A stretch of DNA of 64,000 nucleotides from Bradyrhizobium sp. 190 (GTDB lineage Bacteria > Pseudomonadota > Alphaproteobacteria > Rhizobiales > Xanthobacteraceae): contig NZ_JADPJL010000012.1 in assembly GCF_023073415.1 (NCBI RefSeq), positions 62,001-126,000 of the forward strand, in the 5' to 3' direction. Every line of letters starts with the position of its first letter. Position 1 is the first letter of the stretch. The position numbers were made by a program, and so were the translations under genes. The notes under the pieces are model-generated. The model had not been told where the DNA came from. It did no database searches and was given only the letters and a program-made list of their open reading frames with translations. Below are positions 25,723-33,164 of the stretch, piece by piece.

Positions 25723-26658
25723 ATGTCCATCGAACACGCGTCCGTGCAGGCCATGCGCAAGCCTTGGGGCGTCAGCGATCTCCAGCCATGGAGCCGCGTC
25801 GACGGTACCGGGGATGCCGTGGGAGAGCTCTGGTTCGAGCGCGCCGACAAGAATGCTCCGATCCCGGCGTTGCTCCTCAAGTTGCTGTTCACCGGCGCGC
25901 CGTTGTCGATCCAGGTCCATCCGGACGATACGTTTGCGCGCGCGATGGGGATGCCGAACGGCAAGAGCGAAGCATGGTATATCATCTCGGCGGAGCCGGG
26001 CGCACAGATCGGCGTCGGCCTGAATCGGCGGATCACACCACAGGAATTGCGCGCGGCGATCACGAACGGCTCGATCGTTGAGCTGGTTCAATGGCGTCCA
26101 GTTGCGAAAGGCGATGTCATCTTCATTCCGGCCGGCACCATCCACGCTCTCGGCGCCGGCATCGTGCTCGCCGAGATTCAGCAGCGCAGCGACACGACAT
26201 TTCGCCTGTTCGACTACGGCAGAGCGCGCGAATTGCACATCGACAATGGCGTAGCAGTCGCCAACGTCTTCCCGCTTGGGCCTCCACGTCAACCGACCCG
26301 CCTGACTCTTGAGCGGACGGTTCTGGTCGCGAGCCAACATTTTGTGCTCGAGCTGCTCGATCTGCCCGAGGGTTCAAGCTGGGCGCTGCTCGCCGATTCG
26401 GAAACCTGGGTTCTCGCGCTTGACGGCCATGCGGCGATCGGATTGGCCGCGCTATCCATCGGGCAGGCGATCTTCGTCGGCGGCGGTCGCGCCAGCATCG
26501 AAGTCGGTGCCAACGGATTGACCGCCCTGGTCGCGTATCCCGCAAGCGCTCCGATCGGCTCCCTTTTGCACAGGCTTTCCGGGCGATCGACCCGACCTGT
26601 TCAGGCCGTTGCTGCCGACCTGGCGGAACTCACCGGCCTGGCCGAGGCGCGTACATGA
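25723..26658 (+). CDS. Type I phosphomannose isomerase-like protein
   Basis: 311 residues from ATG 25723, with AGGAG six bases upstream. It is the short (Bacillus ManA-like) form. Zinc ligands are readable: Gln and His in LSIQVHPDD, Glu in NGKSEAWYII and His in FIPAGTIHAL. The family interconverts fructose-6-phosphate and mannose-6-phosphate in the cytoplasm, supplying mannose precursors. Its stop overlaps the next start (ATGA), tying it to a glycosyltransferase and a GH130-type enzyme. It may act on a related sugar phosphate. Confidence 0.87.
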   Translation: MSIEHASVQAMRKPWGVSDLQPWSRVDGTGDAVGELWFERADKNAPIPALLLKLLFTGAPLSIQVHPDDTFARAMGMPNGKSEAWYIISAEPGAQIGVGLNRRITPQELRAAITNGSIVELVQWRPVAKGDVIFIPAGTIHALGAGIVLAEIQQRSDTTFRLFDYGRARELHIDNGVAVANVFPLGPPRQPTRLTLERTVLVASQHFVLELLDLPEGSSWALLADSETWVLALDGHAAIGLAALSIGQAIFVGGGRASIEVGANGLTALVAYPASAPIGSLLHRLSGRSTRPVQAVAADLAELTGLAEART

Positions 26659-28940
26659 CGCCGCTCCGTAGGATCGCGGTGATCGGAAATTCGTTGCCGC
26701 GCCGCTGCGGAATCGCAACATTTTCGACCGACCTGCAACGCGCGATCTCCAATTCACGGCCAAACCTGCAAACCTGCATCGTGGCGATGACCGACCACGA
26801 TCAGAGCTATGACTATCCTGCTTCGGTCGCGTTGCAGATCAAGGATGGCAGCATCGAGGAGTATGCCGGCGCCGCCGCGTTTCTCAACGCCGGGCGGTTC
26901 GACATCGTCTGTCTGCAGCACGAATTCGGAATTTTCGGCGGCGACGCCGGAGCCCATATCCTGGAACTGCTGTCGCGCCTGACCATGCCGGTCGTCACGA
27001 CGCTGCACACGGTGCTGTCCGCGCCGACGTCAGCTCAGCGCGCGGTGATGGGGCGTATCGTCGAGATGTCCTCGAAGGTCGTCGTGATGGCCAGCAAGGG
27101 CCGTGAACTGCTGCGCAACGTCTATCGCGTGCCGGACGACAAGATCGAAGTGATAGCCCATGGCATCCCCGACTTTCCGTTCGTCGCGCCGGATACGGCA
27201 AAGGCCAAACTCGGATTCAGCAACCGGTCGGTCATTCTGACGTTCGGCCTGCTGTCCCCCAGCAAGGGCATCGAGGTCATGATCGACGCCATGCCCTCGA
27301 TCCTGCAAAGGCAGCCGGACGCCGTCTATGTGGTACTCGGCGCGACGCATCCCAATCTGGTACGCGACCAGGGTGAAGCCTATCGCGGCAGCCTTATGGC
27401 GCGCGTGCGCAAACTTGGCGTCGAGGATCACGTCGTATTCCTCGACCAGTTCGTGGATCAGGCCACGCTGCTCGAATTCATTTCAATGTGCGACGTCTAT
27501 GTCACGCCCTATCTCAACGAGGCGCAGATGACGTCGGGCACGCTGGCCTACAGCTTCGGCCTCGGCAAGCCGGTGGTCTCGACGCCTTACTGGCATGCGC
27601 GCGAACTGCTAGCCGACGGCCGCGGCGTTCTCGTTTCCTTTGGCGACCCGATAGAGACCGGCAACGAAATAGCAGGCCTGCTTACCGACGGCCCTCGCCG
27701 GCAGGCGATGCGCGAGCGCGCCTATGCTGCCAGCCGATCGATGACATGGGAGCGCACGGCCGAGCGTTACATCACCGCCTTCGAAAATGCGCGGCACGGC
27801 CACCGGCTGAAGGTGATCGCGCGTGCCGCGCCGGACGCGATCGCGCCGCACGGCCCCGCGGTGCCCGATATGCAATTGGGCCATTTCCTGTCGATGTGCG
27901 ACGATACCGGCCTGTTCCAGCACGCCGTGCATTCGGTGCCTGATCGCGCGCACGGTTACTGCGTGGACGACAACGCCCGCGCGTTGCTGTTGGCTTGCGC
28001 GCTCAATGAGCCGGGCGAGCACCCGCTTTCGGAAAGCCAGACGGGCCGCTTTGCCGCCTTTGTTCAGCATGCGTGGAATCCCGATACCAGGCGTTTTCGC
28101 AACTTCATGGGTTTCAACCGGACCTGGCTCGAAAATGAAGGCTCCGAGGACAGTCACGGGCGAACCCTGTGGGCCCTGGGTGAATGCGCGCGAAAAGATG
28201 CCAGCCGGTCACGGCGGCGATGGGCGGCGGCTTTGTTTGCCGAAGCCCTGTCGACCGCCGCGGCTTTTCGCTCGCCTCGCGCAATGGCCTTCACGCTGCT
28301 CGGTCTGGACGCCTATTGCGCCGTGGCTCCGGATGATCAGCGCGCCCGTGAGATCAGGCATTCTCTTGCCGACACGCTGGTGTCAGCGCTTGCTTTGGTC
28401 GAGACGCCGGACTGGGTGTGGTTCGAGGAGGGCCTGGCGTATGACAATGCGCGTCTGCCGCAGGCCCTGATCGCGACAGGCCTCGCAACGCAAACGTCCG
28501 CCTATGTCGATGCCGGCTTGAAAACGCTGCGGTGGTTGATGACGCTGCAAACGACGTCGACCGGCCATTTCCGCCCGGTGGGTACGACGAGCTTCGGCGA
28601 ACTTCGAAAGCCTCCCGGGGCCTTCGATCAGCAGCCGGTGGAAGCCACCGCCACGATTGCGGCATGCCTGACCGCGTGGCGCGCCGACGGCGATGCCGAA
28701 TGGAAGGCCATCGCGGCCGGAGTTTTCTTCTGGTTCTTCGGCGGCAACGACCTGTCGGTTCCACTCGTCGATTCCGAGACCGGCAGTTGTCGCGATGGGC
28801 TGCATCCCGATCGTGCCAATGAAAATCGCGGTGGCGAGTCGGTCGTGTCCTATCTGCTGGCGCTGGCCGAGATGCGCCAGCTTGCGCGCGCCAATATCAA
28901 TCCGACGAACCCCGTGGCGCTTCGCGCCATCGGGGCTTGA
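26655..28940 (+). CDS. GT4 glycosyltransferase fused to a large helical (glycosidase-like) domain
   Basis: 761 residues. Residues 1 to about 380 are a GT-B, family-4 type transferase: RRIAVIGNSLPRRCGIATFS at the N-terminus, then VILTFGLLSPSKGIEVMIDA and the acceptor/nucleotide-sugar region VYVTPYLNEAQMTSGTLAYS. Residues about 400-750 form a separate all-helical region with HSVPDRAHGYCVDDNARALL and LHPDRANENRGGESVVSYLL, resembling (alpha/alpha)6-barrel glycosidases or epimerases. A retaining mannosyltransferase is likely given its neighbours. The role of the C-terminal domain (processing, binding or phosphorolysis) is unknown. It is coupled to the isomerase gene upstream. Confidence 0.83.
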   Translation: MTPLRRIAVIGNSLPRRCGIATFSTDLQRAISNSRPNLQTCIVAMTDHDQSYDYPASVALQIKDGSIEEYAGAAAFLNAGRFDIVCLQHEFGIFGGDAGAHILELLSRLTMPVVTTLHTVLSAPTSAQRAVMGRIVEMSSKVVVMASKGRELLRNVYRVPDDKIEVIAHGIPDFPFVAPDTAKAKLGFSNRSVILTFGLLSPSKGIEVMIDAMPSILQRQPDAVYVVLGATHPNLVRDQGEAYRGSLMARVRKLGVEDHVVFLDQFVDQATLLEFISMCDVYVTPYLNEAQMTSGTLAYSFGLGKPVVSTPYWHARELLADGRGVLVSFGDPIETGNEIAGLLTDGPRRQAMRERAYAASRSMTWERTAERYITAFENARHGHRLKVIARAAPDAIAPHGPAVPDMQLGHFLSMCDDTGLFQHAVHSVPDRAHGYCVDDNARALLLACALNEPGEHPLSESQTGRFAAFVQHAWNPDTRRFRNFMGFNRTWLENEGSEDSHGRTLWALGECARKDASRSRRRWAAALFAEALSTAAAFRSPRAMAFTLLGLDAYCAVAPDDQRAREIRHSLADTLVSALALVETPDWVWFEEGLAYDNARLPQALIATGLATQTSAYVDAGLKTLRWLMTLQTTSTGHFRPVGTTSFGELRKPPGAFDQQPVEATATIAACLTAWRADGDAEWKAIAAGVFFWFFGGNDLSVPLVDSETGSCRDGLHPDRANENRGGESVVSYLLALAEMRQLARANINPTNPVALRAIGA

Positions 28941-28979
28941 GTTAAGCGTCCACTCACGCAAACGCGAACAGAGGGCACC

Positions 28980-30275
28980 TTGTTGCAAGCCACTTTTGTC
29001 AACCGGCGGGCGCTCCATCTGCGGCCTGATCCCGCGCGCGTGATCGTGCGTCCGTTCAAGCCGGCGACCGAACCGCGCGATCTCAACCCGACCGACAAGA
29101 CGCGCGCCAACCATATTGTCGAGCGCGTTCTCAATCTCGATCCGCAGGCCGCGGCCGGCCAGCTGGCCGACGTGCTGGAGAATTTCCAGGGCCGGCACCG
29201 CAACCTGCTGGAGACGTTCGAGCGCCGGGCCGACGAAATGGAGGAGGCGCTGCTGGCGCACTGTACGTTTTCCGAAGTACAGCGCCAGCTGATCGGCGCC
29301 TACTTCCTGCACGAATACTCATTCGAAGCGTCGGCACTGTTCAATCCAAGCATCGTGCCGCACCCCGACCAGTCGGGAATCCCGAACGGCAGTCTGCGCT
29401 TCATTCTGAGCCTGCGCGCCGTCGGCGAGGGGCACGTATCGTCCCTGACGTTTCGAGCCGGCGCCATCGCGGCGGACGGCAGCATTCGAGTCGATCCGAC
29501 GGCCCGGCTCGCCACGAGTCCCCGCATCGCGCATCGGGCGGCCGGACCGATCGGCGACGAAGTCGAAATCGTTTTCGAGCCGGCACCAGACATCAGCGAA
29601 CGCGTGATCTTTCCGGTGACGGAATCGCAATCGAACGGCATCGAAGACGCGCGCTTCGTCCAGTTCAGCGATGGCGGCCGGACGACCTATTACGCAACCT
29701 ATACCGCCTACAAGGGCACTGCGATCCGATCGGAGCTGATTGAGACCACCGACTTCCTCTCGTTTCGGATGACGCCGCTGCAAGGCGCAGCCGCGCGCAA
29801 CAAGGGCATGGCGCTGTTCCCGCGCAAAATCGACGGCAGGTACGCCATGATCGCGCGGCAGGACAACGAGAATCTCTATCTGGTCTATTCGGAAGACCTC
29901 AACAGATGGGAAGGCGGTCAGCCGATCCTGAAGCCGCAATTCCCTTGGGAGTTCGTGCAGATCGGCAACTGTGGATCACCGGTCGAGCTGGAGGAAGGCT
30001 GGCTGATGTTGACGCACGGTGTCGGCCCGGTTCGAAAATATTCGATCGGCGCAGCACTGCTCGACAAACGCGATCCCTCCAGGGTGCTGGCGCGTTCGAG
30101 CGAACCGTTGTTGCGGCCCGAACCATCCGAACGCGAAGGCTACGTTCCCAATGTGGTCTATACCTGCGGGGCGATGACGCACAATGATCAGCTCATTTTG
30201 CCCTACGCCGTGTCGGATACGTACTCCAACTTTGCAACAATCCAAATTTCCGCGCTCATGCGATCGATGTCCTGA
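28980..30275 (+). CDS. GH130-type mannoside phosphorylase-like protein
   Basis: 431 residues. The start is TTG at 28980 or 28983, behind GAGGG at 28971-28975; no ATG fits. After about 100 helical residues it shows the five-bladed GH130 pattern: FNPSIVPHPDQSG, SNGIEDARFVQFSDGGRTTY with the likely catalytic Asp, RNKGMALFPRKIDGRYAMIA and GWLMLTHGVGPVRKYSIGAA. Known members phosphorolyse beta-1,4- or beta-1,2-mannosides to mannose-1-phosphate, or run in the synthetic direction. With the upstream isomerase and GT4 it forms a three-gene mannose cassette. Linkage specificity cannot be read from sequence here. Confidence 0.87.
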   Translation: MLQATFVNRRALHLRPDPARVIVRPFKPATEPRDLNPTDKTRANHIVERVLNLDPQAAAGQLADVLENFQGRHRNLLETFERRADEMEEALLAHCTFSEVQRQLIGAYFLHEYSFEASALFNPSIVPHPDQSGIPNGSLRFILSLRAVGEGHVSSLTFRAGAIAADGSIRVDPTARLATSPRIAHRAAGPIGDEVEIVFEPAPDISERVIFPVTESQSNGIEDARFVQFSDGGRTTYYATYTAYKGTAIRSELIETTDFLSFRMTPLQGAAARNKGMALFPRKIDGRYAMIARQDNENLYLVYSEDLNRWEGGQPILKPQFPWEFVQIGNCGSPVELEEGWLMLTHGVGPVRKYSIGAALLDKRDPSRVLARSSEPLLRPEPSEREGYVPNVVYTCGAMTHNDQLILPYAVSDTYSNFATIQISALMRSMS

Positions 30276-30320
30276 ACCGGAAATCGCTCGGTGCGGCCTG
30301 CGTCCTCAAAGGAGAGCCCC

Positions 30321-30563
30321 ATGGTTCGCGAAACAAGCTATTTCGTTCAAGCCTTCGACGCCGGCCGGGGAGGAAACCTGAAAGCGGCCGCTCCGATCGC
30401 CTGCAAAACGGCTACGGGCGCGCTGCGAACCGCGGAGCGGCTAGCCTTGAGCAAGCTCGGGGTTGTTGCCTTTTCATCCACCGGCGACCCTGAGATGGGC
30501 GACTATGATGACGAGCCGACGGTCATCTTCCGCAAGGGAGAGCTGCCATCGGCCTTCGATTGA
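30321..30563 (+). CDS. Small hypothetical protein following the mannose cassette
   Basis: 80 residues from ATG 30321 with GGAGAG five to ten bases upstream. The sequence (MVRETSYFVQAFDAGRGGNL...) has a helix TATGALRTAERLALSKLGVV and a polar end DPEMGDYDDEPTVIFRKGEL. It resembles many short rhizobial proteins of unknown function. It lies 45 bases after the GH130-type gene and before a probable terminator, so it probably belongs to the same transcript. Confidence 0.65.
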   Translation: MVRETSYFVQAFDAGRGGNLKAAAPIACKTATGALRTAERLALSKLGVVAFSSTGDPEMGDYDDEPTVIFRKGELPSAFD

Positions 30564-30565
30564 GA

Positions 30566-30600
30566 CAGGCCCGGCAACTTCCGCGGACCGGGCCTGCTTT
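30566..30600 (+). terminator. Probable terminator of the mannose cassette
   Basis: CAGGCCCGG at 30566-30574 pairs perfectly with CCGGGCCTG at 30588-30596, with a 13-base loop, followed by CTTT. The stem begins three bases after the preceding stop codon. The T-run is short, so strength is uncertain. Confidence 0.6.
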
Positions 30601-30927
30601 CGGACCGAACAAGTGGATCTGCTTCGGGCGGAAGCGACGGAATTGCGTCAGCGATCCTTCCGTAGTCGCGATTGAGGTTGGGGTAGGTTAAGTGCGAGCA
30701 TGGCCGCCGGAAGGGCGGTCGCGATTGTCTCCGCGGCGTTTTAGCGCTCGCTATTCCCGCGACGCGCGCCTAGGGTTGATCATCACCGCGTAACTGAGGG
30801 TCAGGAACGCTCCCGTCGCGACGGACGGAGCTTCTGGTGTCCGAGTTTTGCTTGGCCGGCTGGATCGTCGCGCCGCTAATCGTCCCGCAGTTCCATTCTT
30901 TGTTGGTGTCGGCCGTGGCATCCCTGC
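30601..30927. other. Intergenic stretch
   Basis: No coding sequence is supported in these roughly 330 bases. A minus-strand frame here is proline/arginine-rich and has no ribosome site. The stretch presumably contains the promoter for the small genes that follow. Confidence 0.35.
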
Positions 30928-31125
30928 ATGGATAGGACGACCGAGCTGCATTGCCTGATCAGCGGCAACAATCAATTTGGCCGGGTCAATCTCAGCCGTG
31001 TGGCGGCTGGGGCGGCCGTCAAGAAGGCAAAGGAGCTTTTGCAGGAAGGTTATTTGGACGTGAGGATATCCACGCCCCGGGGCCGGATCCTGTTGTCTGA
31101 TGAGTTCGATCAGCTTGAAGGATAG
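30928..31125 (+). CDS. Small hypothetical protein
   Basis: 65 residues (MDRTTELHCLISGNNQFGRV...). The middle LSRVAAGAAVKKAKELLQEG is a helix and the end DVRISTPRGRILLSDEFDQL is beta-like, a layout common in short alphaproteobacterial proteins of unknown role. The ribosome site is weak. It is first of three small same-strand genes. Confidence 0.55.
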   Translation: MDRTTELHCLISGNNQFGRVNLSRVAAGAAVKKAKELLQEGYLDVRISTPRGRILLSDEFDQLEG

Positions 31126-31157
31126 CGGAGCGCCACAAGAGGTCCAGGAGGCAAGCC

Positions 31158-31397
31158 ATGAGCGTCAGAGCCTTCAAGACCGCCGATGAGCTCCAGGATA
31201 TGATTGTCGAGCAGGCAAAAGTCCTCCATGGTCCCTGGCCTTCGGGGATGACAATGTTTGTTTTCGACGATGCTTACGGATGGAGCGCGAGCATCAGTCG
31301 GCCAATGTCGGAGGCCGACAATTTCTTTCGCACCCGCACGCTCGATCTGATCAGGACGTTGAAGGTCAGATATGATCTGGACGCGCCTCGCCTCTAG
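31158..31397 (+). CDS. Small hypothetical protein
   Basis: 79 residues from ATG 31158, with a strong AGGAGG seven bases before it. It reads MSVRAFKTADELQDMIVEQA, then WPSGMTMFVFDDAYGWSASI and ends DLIRTLKVRYDLDAPRL: an alpha-beta-alpha small protein. No family recognised. It lies 32 bases after the previous small gene. Confidence 0.65.
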   Translation: MSVRAFKTADELQDMIVEQAKVLHGPWPSGMTMFVFDDAYGWSASISRPMSEADNFFRTRTLDLIRTLKVRYDLDAPRL

Positions 31398-31448
31398 TCG
31401 ACGAGTCTGCAAGAGTTCCGGCATCACCAGCAACCAAGGGAGATCGAC

Positions 31449-31583
31449 ATGGCTAAAGGCGAGCAAAGAGGCAATCGGGAGACCAAGAAACCCAAGAAAG
31501 AGAAGATCAAGGTGATTGCCGCGGCGCCAAGCCAGAAGGGCGCAGGCTGGCAGCCGACCTTGGGTTCCGGCAAGAAGAAATAA
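31449..31583 (+). CDS. Lysine-rich microprotein (44 residues)
   Basis: From ATG 31449, with AGGGAG seven bases upstream, the frame reads MAKGEQRGNRETKKPKKEKI, then KVIAAAPSQKGAGWQPTLGS and GKKK, and stops at 31583. It is strongly basic (about a quarter Lys) and likely disordered, as in small nucleic-acid-associated proteins. Good ribosome site and biased composition support reality. Function unknown. Confidence 0.6.
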   Translation: MAKGEQRGNRETKKPKKEKIKVIAAAPSQKGAGWQPTLGSGKKK

Positions 31584-31685
31584 ATGTTTGATGCCCCCTG
31601 GCGGGGATGGCCCTGATCTTTCGCCCGCGGTCGCGTGGTCTACCGCGGTCTGCTGAGCAGGGCTAATCGACGATTGCTGCCAGCA

Positions 31686-32648
31686 TCAGACTTTGATCAG
31701 CCGCAGCTTCGTACCCCAGGGATCGGCGGTCTCGATGCCGTTCTCGATCGCGACGGCCGGCTTGCCCGCTTGCCGCAGGCGTAGCGTTTGGGCCTGCAGG
31801 ATCTCCTGCGTCGCGACCTCCAGCGAAAACCACGCAAGCCCGGTGGCTGTGTCGTCGCGCGGGCCGGCGCCGGCGCTCTGCCAGACGTTGATCCCGAGGT
31901 GATGGTGATAGCGCCCGGAGGAAAGGAACGCGGCGCCGCTTCGCTTGCGGGTCGGGTCGAAGCCGATGGCGCCGCCATAGAAGCGGTCGGCCTCTTCGAG
32001 GTCGCCGACGCGCAGGTGCATGTGGCCGATGCGCAAGTCATCGGGGGCCTTGGCATAGTTGGTCGTGCGCGTATCCGTCAGCGCCAGCAGGCCGTCGATG
32101 TCGAGCTGGTCGGTTGCCATCGCGACCGAGCCACCATCCCATTTCCACGTTTCGGGCGCGCGATCGGCGTAGACCTCGATGCCGTTGCCTTCGGGGTCGT
32201 CGAGATAGACGGATTCGCTGACGAGGTGATCGGCGAAGCCCGACAGCGGAATCTTGTTCTTCGCCGCGTGCACCAGCCAGCGCGCGAGATCCTTGCGCGT
32301 AGGCATCAGGAACGCGGTGTGATAGAGCCCCGCCGCGTTGCGCGCCTCGCGGGTCGCGCCTTCGCGCCGTTCGAGCTCGAGCAGCGCCGCGCCGCCCGAG
32401 CCGAGACGCGCGCTTGTGGCCGAGCGTTGCATGACGGTGAGTCCGATCGCGTCTCGATAATAATCGGTCACCTTGTCGAGATCGCGCACCCGCAGCGTCA
32501 CCATGCCGATCCGCATCGGCGTCCGGTTGGCGAAGGTCGGCCCTCCGCCCGCCGTGCCCTCGGCCTGGGCCGCGGCGACGGCCGCAGCGGACAATGAGGA
32601 GGCGCCGGCGAGGTGGAGCAGGGTGCGCCGTGTCAGGTCGATGGTCAT
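31686..32648 (-). CDS. VOC-family (catechol dioxygenase/glyoxalase-like) protein with Tat signal
   Basis: 320 residues from ATG 32648 (MTIDLTRRTLLHLAGASSLS). The twin Arg, hydrophobic run and AAQAEG end look like a Tat signal; the longer frame upstream has no signal and no ribosome site. Two VOC modules follow. MRIGMVTLRVRDLDKVTDYY opens the first and RIGHMHLRVGDLEEADRFYG the second, with candidate metal ligands in GLYHTAFLMP, the His of GHMHLRV and NGIEVYADR. The layout resembles CatE-type extradiol dioxygenases. Export of such an enzyme is unusual. Activity is not proven by sequence. Confidence 0.82.
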   Translation of the reverse strand: MTIDLTRRTLLHLAGASSLSAAAVAAAQAEGTAGGGPTFANRTPMRIGMVTLRVRDLDKVTDYYRDAIGLTVMQRSATSARLGSGGAALLELERREGATREARNAAGLYHTAFLMPTRKDLARWLVHAAKNKIPLSGFADHLVSESVYLDDPEGNGIEVYADRAPETWKWDGGSVAMATDQLDIDGLLALTDTRTTNYAKAPDDLRIGHMHLRVGDLEEADRFYGGAIGFDPTRKRSGAAFLSSGRYHHHLGINVWQSAGAGPRDDTATGLAWFSLEVATQEILQAQTLRLRQAGKPAVAIENGIETADPWGTKLRLIKV

Positions 32649-32822
32649 GTTGGCTCCCTTTGACGACCGGTTGAGCGAAGCAAATCTTGCGCCAATCTGA
32701 TCGCTGCCATGGCCCAACATACGGCCTGACGGCCGGTTATCGCAATGTCGCGATGGCCCTAACGGAACCATCGTTGCGGCAGGACGTTTGCTCCGGGCAA
32801 GCCATTACGATTGGAGATCACA

Positions 32823-33107
32823 ATGACGCGCGTCGCGGCAGCGATTATCGCCGGGCTGTTGAGCGTGAGTGCGGCAGCCGCCCAGTCCACCGGGACATCA
32901 GGCGACAAGCCGGAAACGGCTTGCACCACGTCGCCGGCGGCAACGACGGGCAAGGGTGAGGAGAAGACAGCCAATTCAATGGCGGTCGGAAAAAGCGCGG
33001 TGCTGCCCGATGCCGGCGGCGCCAACTCCGCCGCGCCGACGGTGCAGAGCGGCGACAAGCCGATGAAGGTCAGCCCGGACTGCCCGCCGGACTCGAAGCC
33101 CAAGTAA
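32823..33107 (+). CDS. Small secreted hypothetical protein
   Basis: 94 residues from ATG 32823, with GGAG six bases upstream. A Sec signal peptide (MTRVAAAIIAGLLSVSAAAA) is cleaved probably after AAAAQ. The mature part is Ser/Thr/Pro/Gly-rich and likely unstructured, with two Cys (ETACTTS and SPDCPPD) and a repeated SGDKP word. Periplasmic or secreted; function unknown. Confidence 0.65.
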   Translation: MTRVAAAIIAGLLSVSAAAAQSTGTSGDKPETACTTSPAATTGKGEEKTANSMAVGKSAVLPDAGGANSAAPTVQSGDKPMKVSPDCPPDSKPK

Positions 33108-33164
33108 AGCCCAGTCGCGCCAGCGCCTGACGCTGCTTCGAACGGTGTCGACGTCTCAGTCCGT

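Noticed and set aside
31788-32597. 269-residue plus-strand frame opposite the VOC protein
   Set aside because: Antisense to a two-module VOC protein with signal; no motif of its own.
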